A stretch of 64,000 nt of DNA from Gaoshiqia sp050178015 (GCA_050178015.1 JBFXGM010000012.1:62001-126000), one strand, 5' to 3'. Positions 1-8,939 are shown, numbered from the stretch's first letter. Made by a program: numbers and translations. The notes: a model not told the origin generated them from the letters alone.

Positions 1-297
1 CATGGCATCGCGGGTAATCTGGCTGAAGTCATGAACTTCTTTGCCGGTTTTACGGTCAACCACTTTGGCCGGGGTCACCTCGTTCAGGTAATCGAAAACC
101 CGATCGAGAACCGCTTTCACTTCGGCTTCCTGCGGAATACCATAAGGAATCGGGTAGTCTGGCTTCATCAGGTGAAGCGGAGTGGTCACGTCGGTTGCTG
201 GTTTTTCCTGGGCCTGAGCTCCCGTGATGTAGAGCCCGAGCACAACCAATGCCAGCTTTTTGAACCAGTTTTTAAACGAAAAGAATCTCATATTCAT
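1..297 (-). CDS. GH105/GH88-like unsaturated rhamnogalacturonyl hydrolase, N-terminal 99 codons (cut by window edge)
   Basis: Only the N-terminus is inside the window. It has a signal peptide (charged start, hydrophobic core, ending in GAQAQ), then a segment with PYGIP and VLDRVFDYL followed by a TPAKVVDRKTG stretch. From memory this is how Bacteroidota GH105 proteins begin. GH105 enzymes remove the unsaturated uronic acid (delta-4,5-GalA) that rhamnogalacturonan lyases leave at the non-reducing end, with an (alpha/alpha)6 barrel that is not visible here. It is the last gene in the window of the pectin operon, 41 bases after the GH28-like gene, and follows a PL26 lyase whose product is its expected substrate. 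An in-frame ATG two codons further in (291) is an alternative start. The family call rests on the first hundred residues and context, so it is moderate. Confidence 0.6.
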   Translation of the reverse strand, partial: MNMRFFSFKNWFKKLALVVLGLYITGAQAQEKPATDVTTPLHLMKPDYPIPYGIPQEAEVKAVLDRVFDYLNEVTPAKVVDRKTGKEVHDFSQITRDAM

Positions 298-338
298 ACA
301 TTTATATTTATCAGAGTTACTATTCCAGACTTTCCAAA

Positions 339-1769
339 TCATTTTATTTCAACGGCTTTTAACCGGTCGGGATGGGCAGCTTCGCCTTTAAATCCGTCAA
401 GCGCCAAGGCGGTAACATCGTGTGCCTCCAAGGCATGAGTATAATATTCAGGCCGGTTTTCGCCCCAGGAAACGGAGCTGTTGCTGATTATTACCTGATC
501 GGCAAAACGGATGTAGAAACCCGGATTGGTGCGCATCTCGATACCCGGATACGCTTTTGTGGGTCGGTTATCCAGCAAGTTTCCCCGATACTCCGTCCAA
601 CGATTGAAGGTAACATGGACGTTTTCGAACTCGATATTTTCAATGCGGCTTTCTTTGGTTCCGTTTATCCGGATGCTGTTTTCAGCCAGTCCGGTTACAT
701 TTTCAACCCGAACATTGCGGATCTGCCCAATCTTGCTTTCGGGAAGCCGCGGGATGGCAGTAAACGAGATCGCCTCTCCCCGTCCCCACCACGGGTCGGA
801 GTGGTAACGCGATGAAAAAGTGATGTCGCGGAACGTAATATTTTCCACGTTGCCTTCGTCGCGCAGCTGGATGGTGAGGCCTCGACAGCTGGTTTTGATT
901 TCGCAGCGTTCAAACAACACATTGAAAATGTCCTGAGTAGTTTCAGTCCCGATTTTTACGCCCGAGTCCTGCGTTTCGAGCACACAGTCGTGCACCCAAA
1001 TATTGGCCGAAGGACCGTAGTCTTTATCCTGCCGGGTGGCCTTCACAACAATGGCATCATCGCCGCAAACAATGTGGCAGTGCCGGATTTCCACATTTCG
1101 GCAGTGGTCAGGATCTATTCCGTCGCAATTGGGCACATCCAGGTTATTGTGAATATTCATATTTTCAACCAACACATTTTCGCATCCCAACATGTGCAGG
1201 CTCCAGCTGGGCGCTTTTTCGATGGTAATATCCCGGACAACCAGCTGGGTACAACCAGTCAGGATGAACAATTTCGGACGCCAGCTTTTGGGTATCCACC
1301 ATTCATTTTCAGTTTCATAATGGTCCATAAATTCCAGTGCCCGCCCGTTAATACTGCCTGTTCCGGATATGGTGAGCTTGTTTGCCCCGTACGCCACAAT
1401 AGCTGCTTCGCCCGAATAATCTTCCTGCTGCGTACTTACCAGCAGTTGAGCATCTCCTTCCAGGTGAAAGTCGATATCGCTTTTCAGCACCAGCGTTCCT
1501 ATCAGGTATTTTTGTCCGGCCGGCACCAATACTTGTGCCTGGTTACCAACCGCAGCTGCTGCATCGATAGCCTTTTGAATGGCCTCGGTATCCAGGGTCA
1601 GACTGTCGCCCTTCGCCCCAAAATCCATCACGTTGAAAACCATTCTCCCGGAATTTGGTTGGCAGCTGGCAGCCATGAGAAGAACCAGCATCAAGAGGAA
1701 AAATCCTGTTGCATGGCTTCTTTTAAAAAAAAGGAGAAAGTAGTAGGTAGTTCTTTTGTTTTGTTTCAT
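339..1769 (-). CDS. GH28-like pectin hydrolase lipoprotein (right-handed beta-helix)
   Basis: A 476-residue protein with a long N-region and a lipobox (Cys36), so probably a surface or periplasmic lipoprotein. Residues 44-70 (FNVMDFGAKGD...) are the usual beta-helix entry of the GH28/pectate_lyase_3 superfamily. The GH28 acidic positions are present: N214-C-D216 (normally NTD) and D237-D238. The usual GHG motif is replaced by D268-S-G270 and the usual RIK by R296-G-L, so the conserved His and Lys are missing. The catalytic aspartates suggest a hydrolase on galacturonan or rhamnogalacturonan, but the altered subsites suggest an unusual substrate. It lies 23 bases after the DUF6250 gene and 41 bases before the GH105-like gene, in one operon. 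Superfamily certain; exact activity not. Confidence 0.82.
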   Translation of the reverse strand: MKQNKRTTYYFLLFFKRSHATGFFLLMLVLLMAASCQPNSGRMVFNVMDFGAKGDSLTLDTEAIQKAIDAAAAVGNQAQVLVPAGQKYLIGTLVLKSDIDFHLEGDAQLLVSTQQEDYSGEAAIVAYGANKLTISGTGSINGRALEFMDHYETENEWWIPKSWRPKLFILTGCTQLVVRDITIEKAPSWSLHMLGCENVLVENMNIHNNLDVPNCDGIDPDHCRNVEIRHCHIVCGDDAIVVKATRQDKDYGPSANIWVHDCVLETQDSGVKIGTETTQDIFNVLFERCEIKTSCRGLTIQLRDEGNVENITFRDITFSSRYHSDPWWGRGEAISFTAIPRLPESKIGQIRNVRVENVTGLAENSIRINGTKESRIENIEFENVHVTFNRWTEYRGNLLDNRPTKAYPGIEMRTNPGFYIRFADQVIISNSSVSWGENRPEYYTHALEAHDVTALALDGFKGEAAHPDRLKAVEIK

Positions 1770-1792
1770 TGCGTTAGGTTTTTGGGATTGGT

Positions 1793-2524
1793 TTATTTCA
1801 GTCGATAAACTTCCACATCATCAATCTCGTGGCGCGACCAAGTGGTGCGGATACCGAAATAGCCGCGGGTAAGCGGATTGTCATCCATGAAACTGAAAAA
1901 TTCCTCCTCATCCACCCATACGCTGGTCTCCCCGTCTTTCACCACAATTTCGATCAGATACGTGTGGTTTGGTTTAAGCAGGTGGGCTTGGTCGGTCAGG
2001 TCGTGAACCAACACCCGGTTGCCATCGCCGGTGTATTTCCGGAAACGGGTGGTTTCGTTGTAGTTACCGCCAATGCCGGCATAATACATCAGCAGCGAAT
2101 CGTATTCCGCAAAGGCGCCGCTGCGGGTGAACAAGTCCGGGTTACGTGGGTCGCTGGCCATCCAAAACTGGTTCATGTCCGAGAGCCGGTCGTTGGGGCC
2201 GTCTTCCGTTACCACCCGGCGTTTGTAGCGAATCAGTATGTTGCCCGACAGCTCCCGGTTCAGCCAAACAGTGGCCCCGCGGTCGGTGTCGATCACCAGC
2301 TTTTCCTGCTGAATGCCAATGTGAACCGTGGAATCCGGAGCTACTTCTACGAGCCAGTTGTTCATCCCCGAGTCAAATTTATCCTCAAAAAGCCGCTCGT
2401 CAATCCGCAATTTCTCATCGAATACCGAATTCTTCTTTTTCGGTTGGCAGCCTGAAATCCCAACGACGACGATGGTCAAACCGAGCAAAATGATTGAAAG
2501 TCGGTGGTGAAGGTTTTGTTGCAT
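1793..2524 (-). CDS. DUF6250 lipoprotein (jellyroll-like, pectin operon)
   Basis: A 243-residue lipoprotein: the signal peptide ends in a GISGC lipobox. The rest is one compact beta-rich domain containing the run FEDKFDSGMNNWLVE near residue 42, then GPNDRLSDMNQFWMASDPRNPD, YYAGIGGN and a C-terminal GYFGIRTTWSRHEIDDVEVYRL. I recognise these as the DUF6250 pattern; the fold resembles concanavalin-like jellyrolls that bind or cut glycans. No function is established to my knowledge. It sits between the six-hairpin gene (35 bases upstream) and the GH28-like gene (23 bases downstream), so it is co-transcribed with pectin enzymes and may be a binding protein, esterase or lyase acting on the same glycan. 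Biochemical role unknown. Confidence 0.78.
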   Translation of the reverse strand: MQQNLHHRLSIILLGLTIVVVGISGCQPKKKNSVFDEKLRIDERLFEDKFDSGMNNWLVEVAPDSTVHIGIQQEKLVIDTDRGATVWLNRELSGNILIRYKRRVVTEDGPNDRLSDMNQFWMASDPRNPDLFTRSGAFAEYDSLLMYYAGIGGNYNETTRFRKYTGDGNRVLVHDLTDQAHLLKPNHTYLIEIVVKDGETSVWVDEEEFFSFMDDNPLTRGYFGIRTTWSRHEIDDVEVYRLK

Positions 2525-2559
2525 GAGTAATTGTTTGTCGGTTCTTATTTTTGCAGTTC

Positions 2560-4719
2560 TTAAGGCAATTTCTGAAGGTTTTCCACCCGTACATTCCAGC
2601 TTCCGTCATCGGGGAAACCGGGGGCATTTTTATCCGGTGCATCATCCCAACCCCCAGCCATTAAACCCACGGCAGCCAGGAAAGAGCCATTAACCGGCAG
2701 ATAAGCCGGGTTTTTAATGCCTTCCTTGGGGCGACACACAAAGCCCGTTTTATGAAATTGTGCTTTTGGCACATCGTTGCAAACAATATCAATGGCTGTT
2801 CGCGTTTCACCTAAACGGGCAGCGGTTAGCGCCCCTTTTCCCAGGCTCCAGCTGACAAAACTTTCCAGGCCGTTTCGCTCAAAAATCGTTTGAAAAGTTT
2901 GATGCATGATGGCCTCATCGATTAGGGGTGTTTTTGGCAAATAGCCCAGTGCCATCAGCATGGCCGAAGAGAATCCCCCTTCGCGGTCATACATGTCATG
3001 GTCCGATTCCAGTTCGACGTATTTCCCGTCCTGAATGGTCGGTCGGGCCAGCTTGTTCAGGATATCGTCCCAATGCGGGTCCCGTTCCACCCCAAGCCGT
3101 TCACGCCAGTCCTGCGCCACTTTCAACCCGTAATACCATTGAGCAAGCTCAAAAGTGGGGTTCATGGTGGTGTTTTCCTCGGTGCTTTCGTTCACACTTT
3201 TAATGGGCGGTCCCAGAATGTATCGGTCGGTATTGGAATCAAACCAGGCGTATGAAGCCAGAAACCGTGCCGATTCGAACACGATGTCCTTGTATCGATG
3301 CAGGGTGGATGAATCGGGATGGGCACGATAAACAAGCTCGGACAAATAGATGGGATTGGGATGGTTCCAGATAATGAAAGGATTGATTTCCCCCGGACTG
3401 ACCCGTCCGTCGATTCCTGCCATTTTCGGCCAGCGTGCCCCTTCAAATCCTTTGCTTTTGGCATCAGCCAGGGCAACCGGAAGTATTTTCTGATACCACG
3501 CTAGCCCTTTCTCCAGCAGTTCGGTGTGATTCCACTGGTAAAACTGTGCTGCATGAATCCAGTAAACTTCCGAATTGTGTTTTCCATACCAGCTGAGATG
3601 GGCCAAGCCCGATTCCTGCGGCGGAAACGAACCGGCGTAGTGGACTTTCATCAGGTAAAGCGATAACACAATGCCCCTTTCCAACTCCTGTGCCCTCGGA
3701 TCGGTACTGCCGCTGAGGTCAACGGCGCCACCCTTTGTCCAGTAGTCCTGCCACGACCGGGCGCTGGCTTGCATGGTTTCGTCAAACGAAGGAAGGGCAT
3801 CGGCCCCCCGTGAAGGCGAGAATTTGCACACCAGCGTCAAACTTTCCGAGCCCGTGCAGTCGAGCGAAAATTCGTGTTTGCTTGTCTGCTCCCATTGGGC
3901 TTTTCCCTGCCACTGAATCTCCACCACATAGCTGCTGGTATCGACGCTTCGCTGTAACACGATGCTGTTGGCGTCCTGTTCCAGTATGGCCGTATCGTGC
4001 TGCCCCGGCTTACTCCAGTCCAGCGGAGGTTTATTTTTAACCGACAAATCGTACGAATAGGGAAACCGGAAGGCTGGTTTCAATTTTCCTGAGTTTAATC
4101 GTTCAGATTTGATTTTGAAGGCCACTGCGCTCGATTCCGGGTGGCTGACAGTTTCTACCGTTACCGGTTGGCCGTCGATTTTATATTTGCTGACAATCAG
4201 CCCTTGCCATAAATCCATCGTCTGATGAATGTCCTCAAGCATTTCCGGGGTCAGCGGCTCGCTATTTTCGCCCATCAAACTGATTTGCCCCATGGGAACG
4301 GGGTGCGGGTTTTTGCGGAAATAATCGCCTGCCGGACTGTTTTGGACACTGGCATAAAAAACCGGACGTCCATGAAAATCGCTGGATTTCGAGGCATCTT
4401 TCAATTCAAAACCTTCGGTATTCGGGAACGAATGCCAAGCCCAGGTGGTGCGGGTTTCCAACGGGATGCCATGTTGGAAATAGTAATTTTCGAATGATTG
4501 CATGCCGGTCACATCAGCTGTAAACGCAAAGTCACCGTTTCCGACAGTCACCGGTGCAAGCGGATCCAGCTCGTTCAAAATCACGTTGTGCCGGTTCACC
4601 CAGTCAAAACGATCAATCGTTGTTTCGGTACCCGAACCGCTTGTTTTTTGCCGGCAGCCCCCAAAGAGCAAAATGCCGGCAAGCAAAACGATAGGTACGA
4701 TTTTAGTTTGGTGTTTCAT
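2560..4719 (-). CDS. Six-hairpin glycosidase-like lipoprotein of unassigned family
   Basis: A 719-residue lipoprotein (lipobox LFGGC near residue 21). The N-terminal ~300 residues look like a beta-sandwich: the start FDWVNRHNVILNELDPLAPVTVGNGDFAFTADVTG resembles the N-domains of (alpha/alpha)6-barrel glycosidases such as GH65/GH95/GH127 relatives. Residues ~340-680 contain Trp/Tyr-rich helices with WYGKHNSEVYWIHAAQFYQWN and ARWPKMAGIDGR, typical of six-hairpin barrels. I cannot place it in a numbered CAZy family. Its position, 50 bases after PL26 and 35 bases before DUF6250, suggests an exo-acting glycosidase that works on rhamnogalacturonan oligosaccharides. Acid/base residues cannot be named with confidence from sequence alone. 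Confidence 0.72.
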   Translation of the reverse strand: MKHQTKIVPIVLLAGILLFGGCRQKTSGSGTETTIDRFDWVNRHNVILNELDPLAPVTVGNGDFAFTADVTGMQSFENYYFQHGIPLETRTTWAWHSFPNTEGFELKDASKSSDFHGRPVFYASVQNSPAGDYFRKNPHPVPMGQISLMGENSEPLTPEMLEDIHQTMDLWQGLIVSKYKIDGQPVTVETVSHPESSAVAFKIKSERLNSGKLKPAFRFPYSYDLSVKNKPPLDWSKPGQHDTAILEQDANSIVLQRSVDTSSYVVEIQWQGKAQWEQTSKHEFSLDCTGSESLTLVCKFSPSRGADALPSFDETMQASARSWQDYWTKGGAVDLSGSTDPRAQELERGIVLSLYLMKVHYAGSFPPQESGLAHLSWYGKHNSEVYWIHAAQFYQWNHTELLEKGLAWYQKILPVALADAKSKGFEGARWPKMAGIDGRVSPGEINPFIIWNHPNPIYLSELVYRAHPDSSTLHRYKDIVFESARFLASYAWFDSNTDRYILGPPIKSVNESTEENTTMNPTFELAQWYYGLKVAQDWRERLGVERDPHWDDILNKLARPTIQDGKYVELESDHDMYDREGGFSSAMLMALGYLPKTPLIDEAIMHQTFQTIFERNGLESFVSWSLGKGALTAARLGETRTAIDIVCNDVPKAQFHKTGFVCRPKEGIKNPAYLPVNGSFLAAVGLMAGGWDDAPDKNAPGFPDDGSWNVRVENLQKLP

Positions 4720-4769
4720 CAGTTTCAGTTTTGCAGGTAAAATTCCCGACTAAGTTAAAACAGAACCGT

Positions 4770-7481
4770 TTATTGGGCATCCTGTGCTTTCGGGTGGTCT
4801 TCCGGGAAATATTCACCAACCAGCTCAAGCAGCTGAATGGCATTCAATCCCCACTGAGCGGTATTGTTTGTCGAAACGCCTTCCACCTCATACACCGGCT
4901 CCAGGGTTTTGGCGCTGTCAAACAGTTTCGTATTGAAGTGGGTCCCACTTCGCAGGAATTCGTCCCAAGCCCGTTCGGCCCAGGCCTTTTCTCCGCTTCG
5001 GTTGGCATAATAGGCCGGCAAGCGGGAATACCAATGTCCTGGATTCCCGAGTTGCTCTGCCAGGCCAAACTCCGTTTCTACGCTATCTTTCGGGGCACCG
5101 TAAAGCCGGGTAAACTGGTCCCACAGGCGGGTCCATTCGGGTTCGTCCAATAGTTCGGTCAGCTCGTAAGCCACCTCGGGGCCTCCCATCAGCACCGAAA
5201 GATGGGAGAAACCGATATCTTCTTTATTCAGTTGAAAAAGTTCGTGTGATGTTGGATCGTAGCCCATCGCGGCGCCTTTCCCGGAGAAAAGCCCGTAGGG
5301 CATGTTCGCCAGACTTTTCACACCCATCATGATTTTATCGCGCCATTTGTTATCCCCGGTTCGTTCCCATTCGGTCATCCAGTTGCCGGCCAAAGCCAGC
5401 CAGTCGGGCCCCATCCGGGCATGAGTGGGATATTCACTTTTATCGAGAATCAACCGCAGTGGGTCAAGTTCGCCAATGGCCCGGTTGGATGCTTCGGCAG
5501 AGGCGCGCATCAGGTCGCCGGTTCGTTCGTCGGTGGTCAGGTAATAATAGAAGCGCCCCAAGGCAGCCTGAGCAATACGCACTTCTTTGGAGCCGCAGCC
5601 CCAGTGCCGCACATTATGGCGGGAACCCAGTCCTTCAAACTGCCCCAAGTGATACACATCCACTTCGCCGGTGTGGCGGGTCATGGCTTCGGCCATGCGG
5701 AAAATGTCTTCACGGCCGCTGCGCAAAAAGCTGTACCACAGCCAGAGGTTGGGCATCAACTCGGTATTGTCCCAGGCATAGCCGCCAATATCGTATCGCC
5801 AAACGTGCCGTTCGGGATCGTAAGCGTGCATCACATCGCCAAAATCCCAGAAGCCATACCAACGCCGTTGTTCCACTTCCAATTGGTAGTAGCTGAAGGC
5901 TTTATCAAGTTGGTCTTCCAGCCAACGTTTTCCGGGTGTACTTCGGTCGGGTAAGCTCCAGATGCCAAAGGCCGACACCTGGTGCAGATATTCCGGGCTG
6001 GCTGTCAGCAAAGGCGGATGGTTGGCCTGGCGGGCAACTTCATTCAGTGTTTCGGATGAAGGAACCTCCGGGCTTGCAAACAGCAACAGCTCGGTTGTTC
6101 GCCCAACACCGGTAGCCGTGCTGAAACCCGGCTGCACATCCTCGTAACTGGCGTCCAGGTTGTGTCCCCAGGGGATGGTGTCGTAATGGCGCATATCCAT
6201 GGCCGGAGCATCGGGCGACCACATCCAGGCCAGTATTTTCGCCGTATCGCTGCGGGCATTTTTCACTTCGAGGGATGAGGGGTACGATTGCCAGAAATCG
6301 CGCATGCAAACAGCCAACCCACCCGATACATCACCCGCGAAAGCCAACCCCTGAGAACGTTTCCCGGCGCCTGCATCAATCCAGACACTTTGCGGGTTGG
6401 TGCGTTTTTGAACGGTAAAACCGTCCGAGTTCAGCTGGTTAAGTTTGAAATCGGCCCACGACGCCCAGTGATGCAGCAGGAATTGCTGATTTTCGACAAA
6501 GGATTCCTTTTCCGGGATACGTTCACCCCGAAGCTGTTTTTCGTAATAATTCTCGGCACGTGACAAGGGAACTCGCCCGGTGAGCGGCTGTACCGGCTCA
6601 TCCCACAAACGGTTTTCTTCGCCCGAGAAACGAATGTGCCGGTTATACAGTTGTTCATCCATCGGAACATCAAAACTTACTCCGAGACCGCGAATAAAAT
6701 CCTGCTCCTGATCGCCGTCATAGATGATCGTATGGATCATTTTTACGGTTGGCTGGCCGGCATAAAAATACAGGCGCACCACAAAAGGCAGCCAGCTCCG
6801 CTTGCCCGACACTGATTGGTGGCACCCTTCCACTTTAATAACAGCCCGAACCGGCCCGGATTGTTCAACGGTCAGCTTGTCGATATTTCCCAAAAACTTT
6901 TCAATAAAAGGTTGTTGCCCATCATCCGCAGCAGGACCCTGTTGCAGCAGGCACACCAATTCGCCACCTGTAGATACCTCCTTCCCGGCCATACGCAATG
7001 AGCCAATCAGTTTATTTCCGGAACGCGGAAGGACGCAATCCAACCCAGCGGTATTCACCCGAACAAATTCATCTTTTTCCTCTACCACAAGCGTTTTGCC
7101 TGCGACAATTGGCTGAGCTTTTTCCACAACTTCCAGTGCGAAGTCATTGGCCGAACCGGCATCAACCACCGTACTGAGCCCGACCCACTTCAACGATCCG
7201 TCGGGCCAGTAGGCCAAAGGCCAGCTTTGCAGTGGCAAAGATTCTCCGATACTATCGCGCAGAAGAAAGAATTGTGATGGTTGAACTTCTCCTTCAGCAA
7301 AAGGTACCCCCCAGCTTATCCCCGCAGAAATTTGAGGAGCATGATTCCCCATCCAATTAAGCTGAATGGATTGGCCTTGAGCCATGACTGATGAAATAGC
7401 CAGCAGCGTAAACAACAAAATGACCGGCATGCTGTGCCAGCAATCATGTGATCCGGAAGAATGTTCTGTGGAATCGTTCAT
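4770..7481 (-). CDS. PL26-type exo-rhamnogalacturonan lyase
   Basis: A 903-residue secreted protein. The N-terminal domain shows the sequence WGVPFAEGEVQPSQFFLLRD, then LQSWPLAYWPDGSLKWVGL, the hallmark of the PcRGLX (PL26) N-domain. The middle (about residues 380-780) is a long Trp/Tyr-rich catalytic region with YWPDG, GFWDFGDVMHAYD and a helical-barrel segment. PL26 enzymes cut rhamnogalacturonan I from the chain end and release unsaturated GalA-Rha disaccharide, which the GH105-like product at the operon's end could hydrolyse. The start at 7481 is preceded by an A/T-rich leader typical of this phylum; a start at 7430 would remove a hydrophilic 17-residue extension but has a GC-rich leader. 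Gap to the PL22-like gene is 52 bases. Confidence 0.82.
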   Translation of the reverse strand: MNDSTEHSSGSHDCWHSMPVILLFTLLAISSVMAQGQSIQLNWMGNHAPQISAGISWGVPFAEGEVQPSQFFLLRDSIGESLPLQSWPLAYWPDGSLKWVGLSTVVDAGSANDFALEVVEKAQPIVAGKTLVVEEKDEFVRVNTAGLDCVLPRSGNKLIGSLRMAGKEVSTGGELVCLLQQGPAADDGQQPFIEKFLGNIDKLTVEQSGPVRAVIKVEGCHQSVSGKRSWLPFVVRLYFYAGQPTVKMIHTIIYDGDQEQDFIRGLGVSFDVPMDEQLYNRHIRFSGEENRLWDEPVQPLTGRVPLSRAENYYEKQLRGERIPEKESFVENQQFLLHHWASWADFKLNQLNSDGFTVQKRTNPQSVWIDAGAGKRSQGLAFAGDVSGGLAVCMRDFWQSYPSSLEVKNARSDTAKILAWMWSPDAPAMDMRHYDTIPWGHNLDASYEDVQPGFSTATGVGRTTELLLFASPEVPSSETLNEVARQANHPPLLTASPEYLHQVSAFGIWSLPDRSTPGKRWLEDQLDKAFSYYQLEVEQRRWYGFWDFGDVMHAYDPERHVWRYDIGGYAWDNTELMPNLWLWYSFLRSGREDIFRMAEAMTRHTGEVDVYHLGQFEGLGSRHNVRHWGCGSKEVRIAQAALGRFYYYLTTDERTGDLMRASAEASNRAIGELDPLRLILDKSEYPTHARMGPDWLALAGNWMTEWERTGDNKWRDKIMMGVKSLANMPYGLFSGKGAAMGYDPTSHELFQLNKEDIGFSHLSVLMGGPEVAYELTELLDEPEWTRLWDQFTRLYGAPKDSVETEFGLAEQLGNPGHWYSRLPAYYANRSGEKAWAERAWDEFLRSGTHFNTKLFDSAKTLEPVYEVEGVSTNNTAQWGLNAIQLLELVGEYFPEDHPKAQDAQ

Positions 7482-7533
7482 TTTATTGGTTTTTTAGTAA
7501 GTGAGTCAAGAAAAGTAAAAATAACATTTCCAG

Positions 7534-8832
7534 CTAGGGCAGCAAAGGAATCAGCATGATATCGCTATCGGTCAGCAAGCTCGAGTTAATCAACACCCAC
7601 TTTCCATCGGGGCTGATTGAAGGGTGCAAATGCGCTTCTTTGGTAAACGGACTGATGCTTTGCAGCCGGTGTCCTTGCGTGAGCAAAACCACCTCTTCGG
7701 GATTGGTCGCGCTGATGCGGTAGAGTTTGCCGTCGAAGGTATCGGCAACAATGTATTTCTGATCTGGCGAAGCATTGCAGTGCCAGTACCCGCCACCTCC
7801 GGTTTGCCCGTGAAAGGTCAATTCGTTGGTTCGTACATTCAGCGAATACAAACCGGTTTGATTGACTTGCAAGCGGTCGAGATGTCCCATCAGATGAAAA
7901 AGAATCCGGTCGGGGCCCATAAACACTTCGTGGGTTACCCAGTCATTATCGCGCTCCTGATAAACCGGACGGTTGGTGACCGTCCCATCGGCATTAACCG
8001 AAAGGTACCACATCCGTTGCGGCGAATCGCCACCCGTTTCCCAGCAATACATCATCTCGCCCGACACATACGGATTGGCTTGCAAATGGCCAATCCAAAC
8101 GGGGACTTCCAGTAATTGGGTTGTTTTACCGGTTTCGAAGTCGAAACTGTAAATAGCCGATAAATCTTTTTCCAGCCGGGACGAGAAGAAAACACGTTTC
8201 TCATTGGCATCCAGGCCCAAACCGGAAGGACGTATCGAGTCCGGAATGTTCCCCAAAATCACCTCATAATCATCCGGCTCGCCTACTTTCCCCTGTTCAC
8301 TGTCGCGAAGCAGCTCATCGAGCTTCAATTCCACGACCTGATTCTCCCGCAGCAGATAAGCCGAATTCTTATGCCATCCCAGATGAAGGTTGTGTCCGCG
8401 ATCGCCGGTCGTAATCTGGACAATCTCGAAATTTTCCATCGACAGCGCGTAGGCCTGTCCGCCACCGCGTTCTTGCCGCGCGGTACGATTGGAGGTAAAA
8501 ACAACATATCTCCCATCCGGGGTCCATTGCGGATGAGTTTGGTACATTTTGGAACTACTGTGCCGCGAAGTGGTCAGCGCATTCACCGTCACTCCCGTAA
8601 CCGGATCAACAAAAGTGTAATTCTCGGCCGGGAAACGCTGCCCGAACACATCTTCACCAGCCATGTCAAAGGTGTGATACACCTGCCGTAAATGACTGTA
8701 ATCCACTCCTTCGAGGATTTGGGCAAAGCCCATCGAACTACCCAACGAAAAAGCAATCATTAGCAGAAAAAAACGCTTGAAAAACGAAAGGTTTAGAGGA
8801 AACGCAAGGCGGTATTTGAAATTGTAATTCAT
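7534..8832 (-). CDS. PL22-like oligogalacturonate lyase (seven-bladed beta-propeller, secreted)
   Basis: A 432-residue protein with a signal peptide and WD40-like/PD40 repeats (HPQWTPDGRYVVFTSNR near residue 100). It matches the layout of PL22 Ogl enzymes: WIGH..., then R273 in the QRMWYL segment, H301 in VTHE, H351 in YWHCNA, and H401/H403 in AHLHPS. In characterised PL22 enzymes these positions are the catalytic Arg and His and the Mn ligands; the fourth ligand, normally Gln three residues before the first His of the HxH pair, is Lys398 here. The enzyme should split small galacturonides by beta-elimination. The start used is the ATG at 8832; the open frame continues upstream without a convincing signal. 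It is the first enzyme gene after module 3 SusD. Confidence 0.75.
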   Translation of the reverse strand: MNYNFKYRLAFPLNLSFFKRFFLLMIAFSLGSSMGFAQILEGVDYSHLRQVYHTFDMAGEDVFGQRFPAENYTFVDPVTGVTVNALTTSRHSSSKMYQTHPQWTPDGRYVVFTSNRTARQERGGGQAYALSMENFEIVQITTGDRGHNLHLGWHKNSAYLLRENQVVELKLDELLRDSEQGKVGEPDDYEVILGNIPDSIRPSGLGLDANEKRVFFSSRLEKDLSAIYSFDFETGKTTQLLEVPVWIGHLQANPYVSGEMMYCWETGGDSPQRMWYLSVNADGTVTNRPVYQERDNDWVTHEVFMGPDRILFHLMGHLDRLQVNQTGLYSLNVRTNELTFHGQTGGGGYWHCNASPDQKYIVADTFDGKLYRISATNPEEVVLLTQGHRLQSISPFTKEAHLHPSISPDGKWVLINSSLLTDSDIMLIPLLP

Positions 8833-8880
8833 AAGAAATTGGTTTAAGTTAGGGAAAGATAACAAACTAAAAAGAGGTAA

Positions 8881-8914
8881 CCAATCCGGCCGTTCAAAAG
8901 AACAGTCGGATTGG
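8881..8914 (-). terminator. Stem-loop between module 3 SusD and the PL22-like gene
   Basis: The arms at 8881-8888 and 8907-8914 are perfectly complementary (8 bp), and the interior adds partial pairing around an AAAA loop. A short T-run follows only about 8 bases after the stem on the minus strand, so it looks like an incomplete terminator or a processing hairpin. It would let SusCD be made in excess over the downstream enzymes. Confidence 0.5.
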
Positions 8915-8939
8915 AATACCAATAATAAAAATGCGCTGA

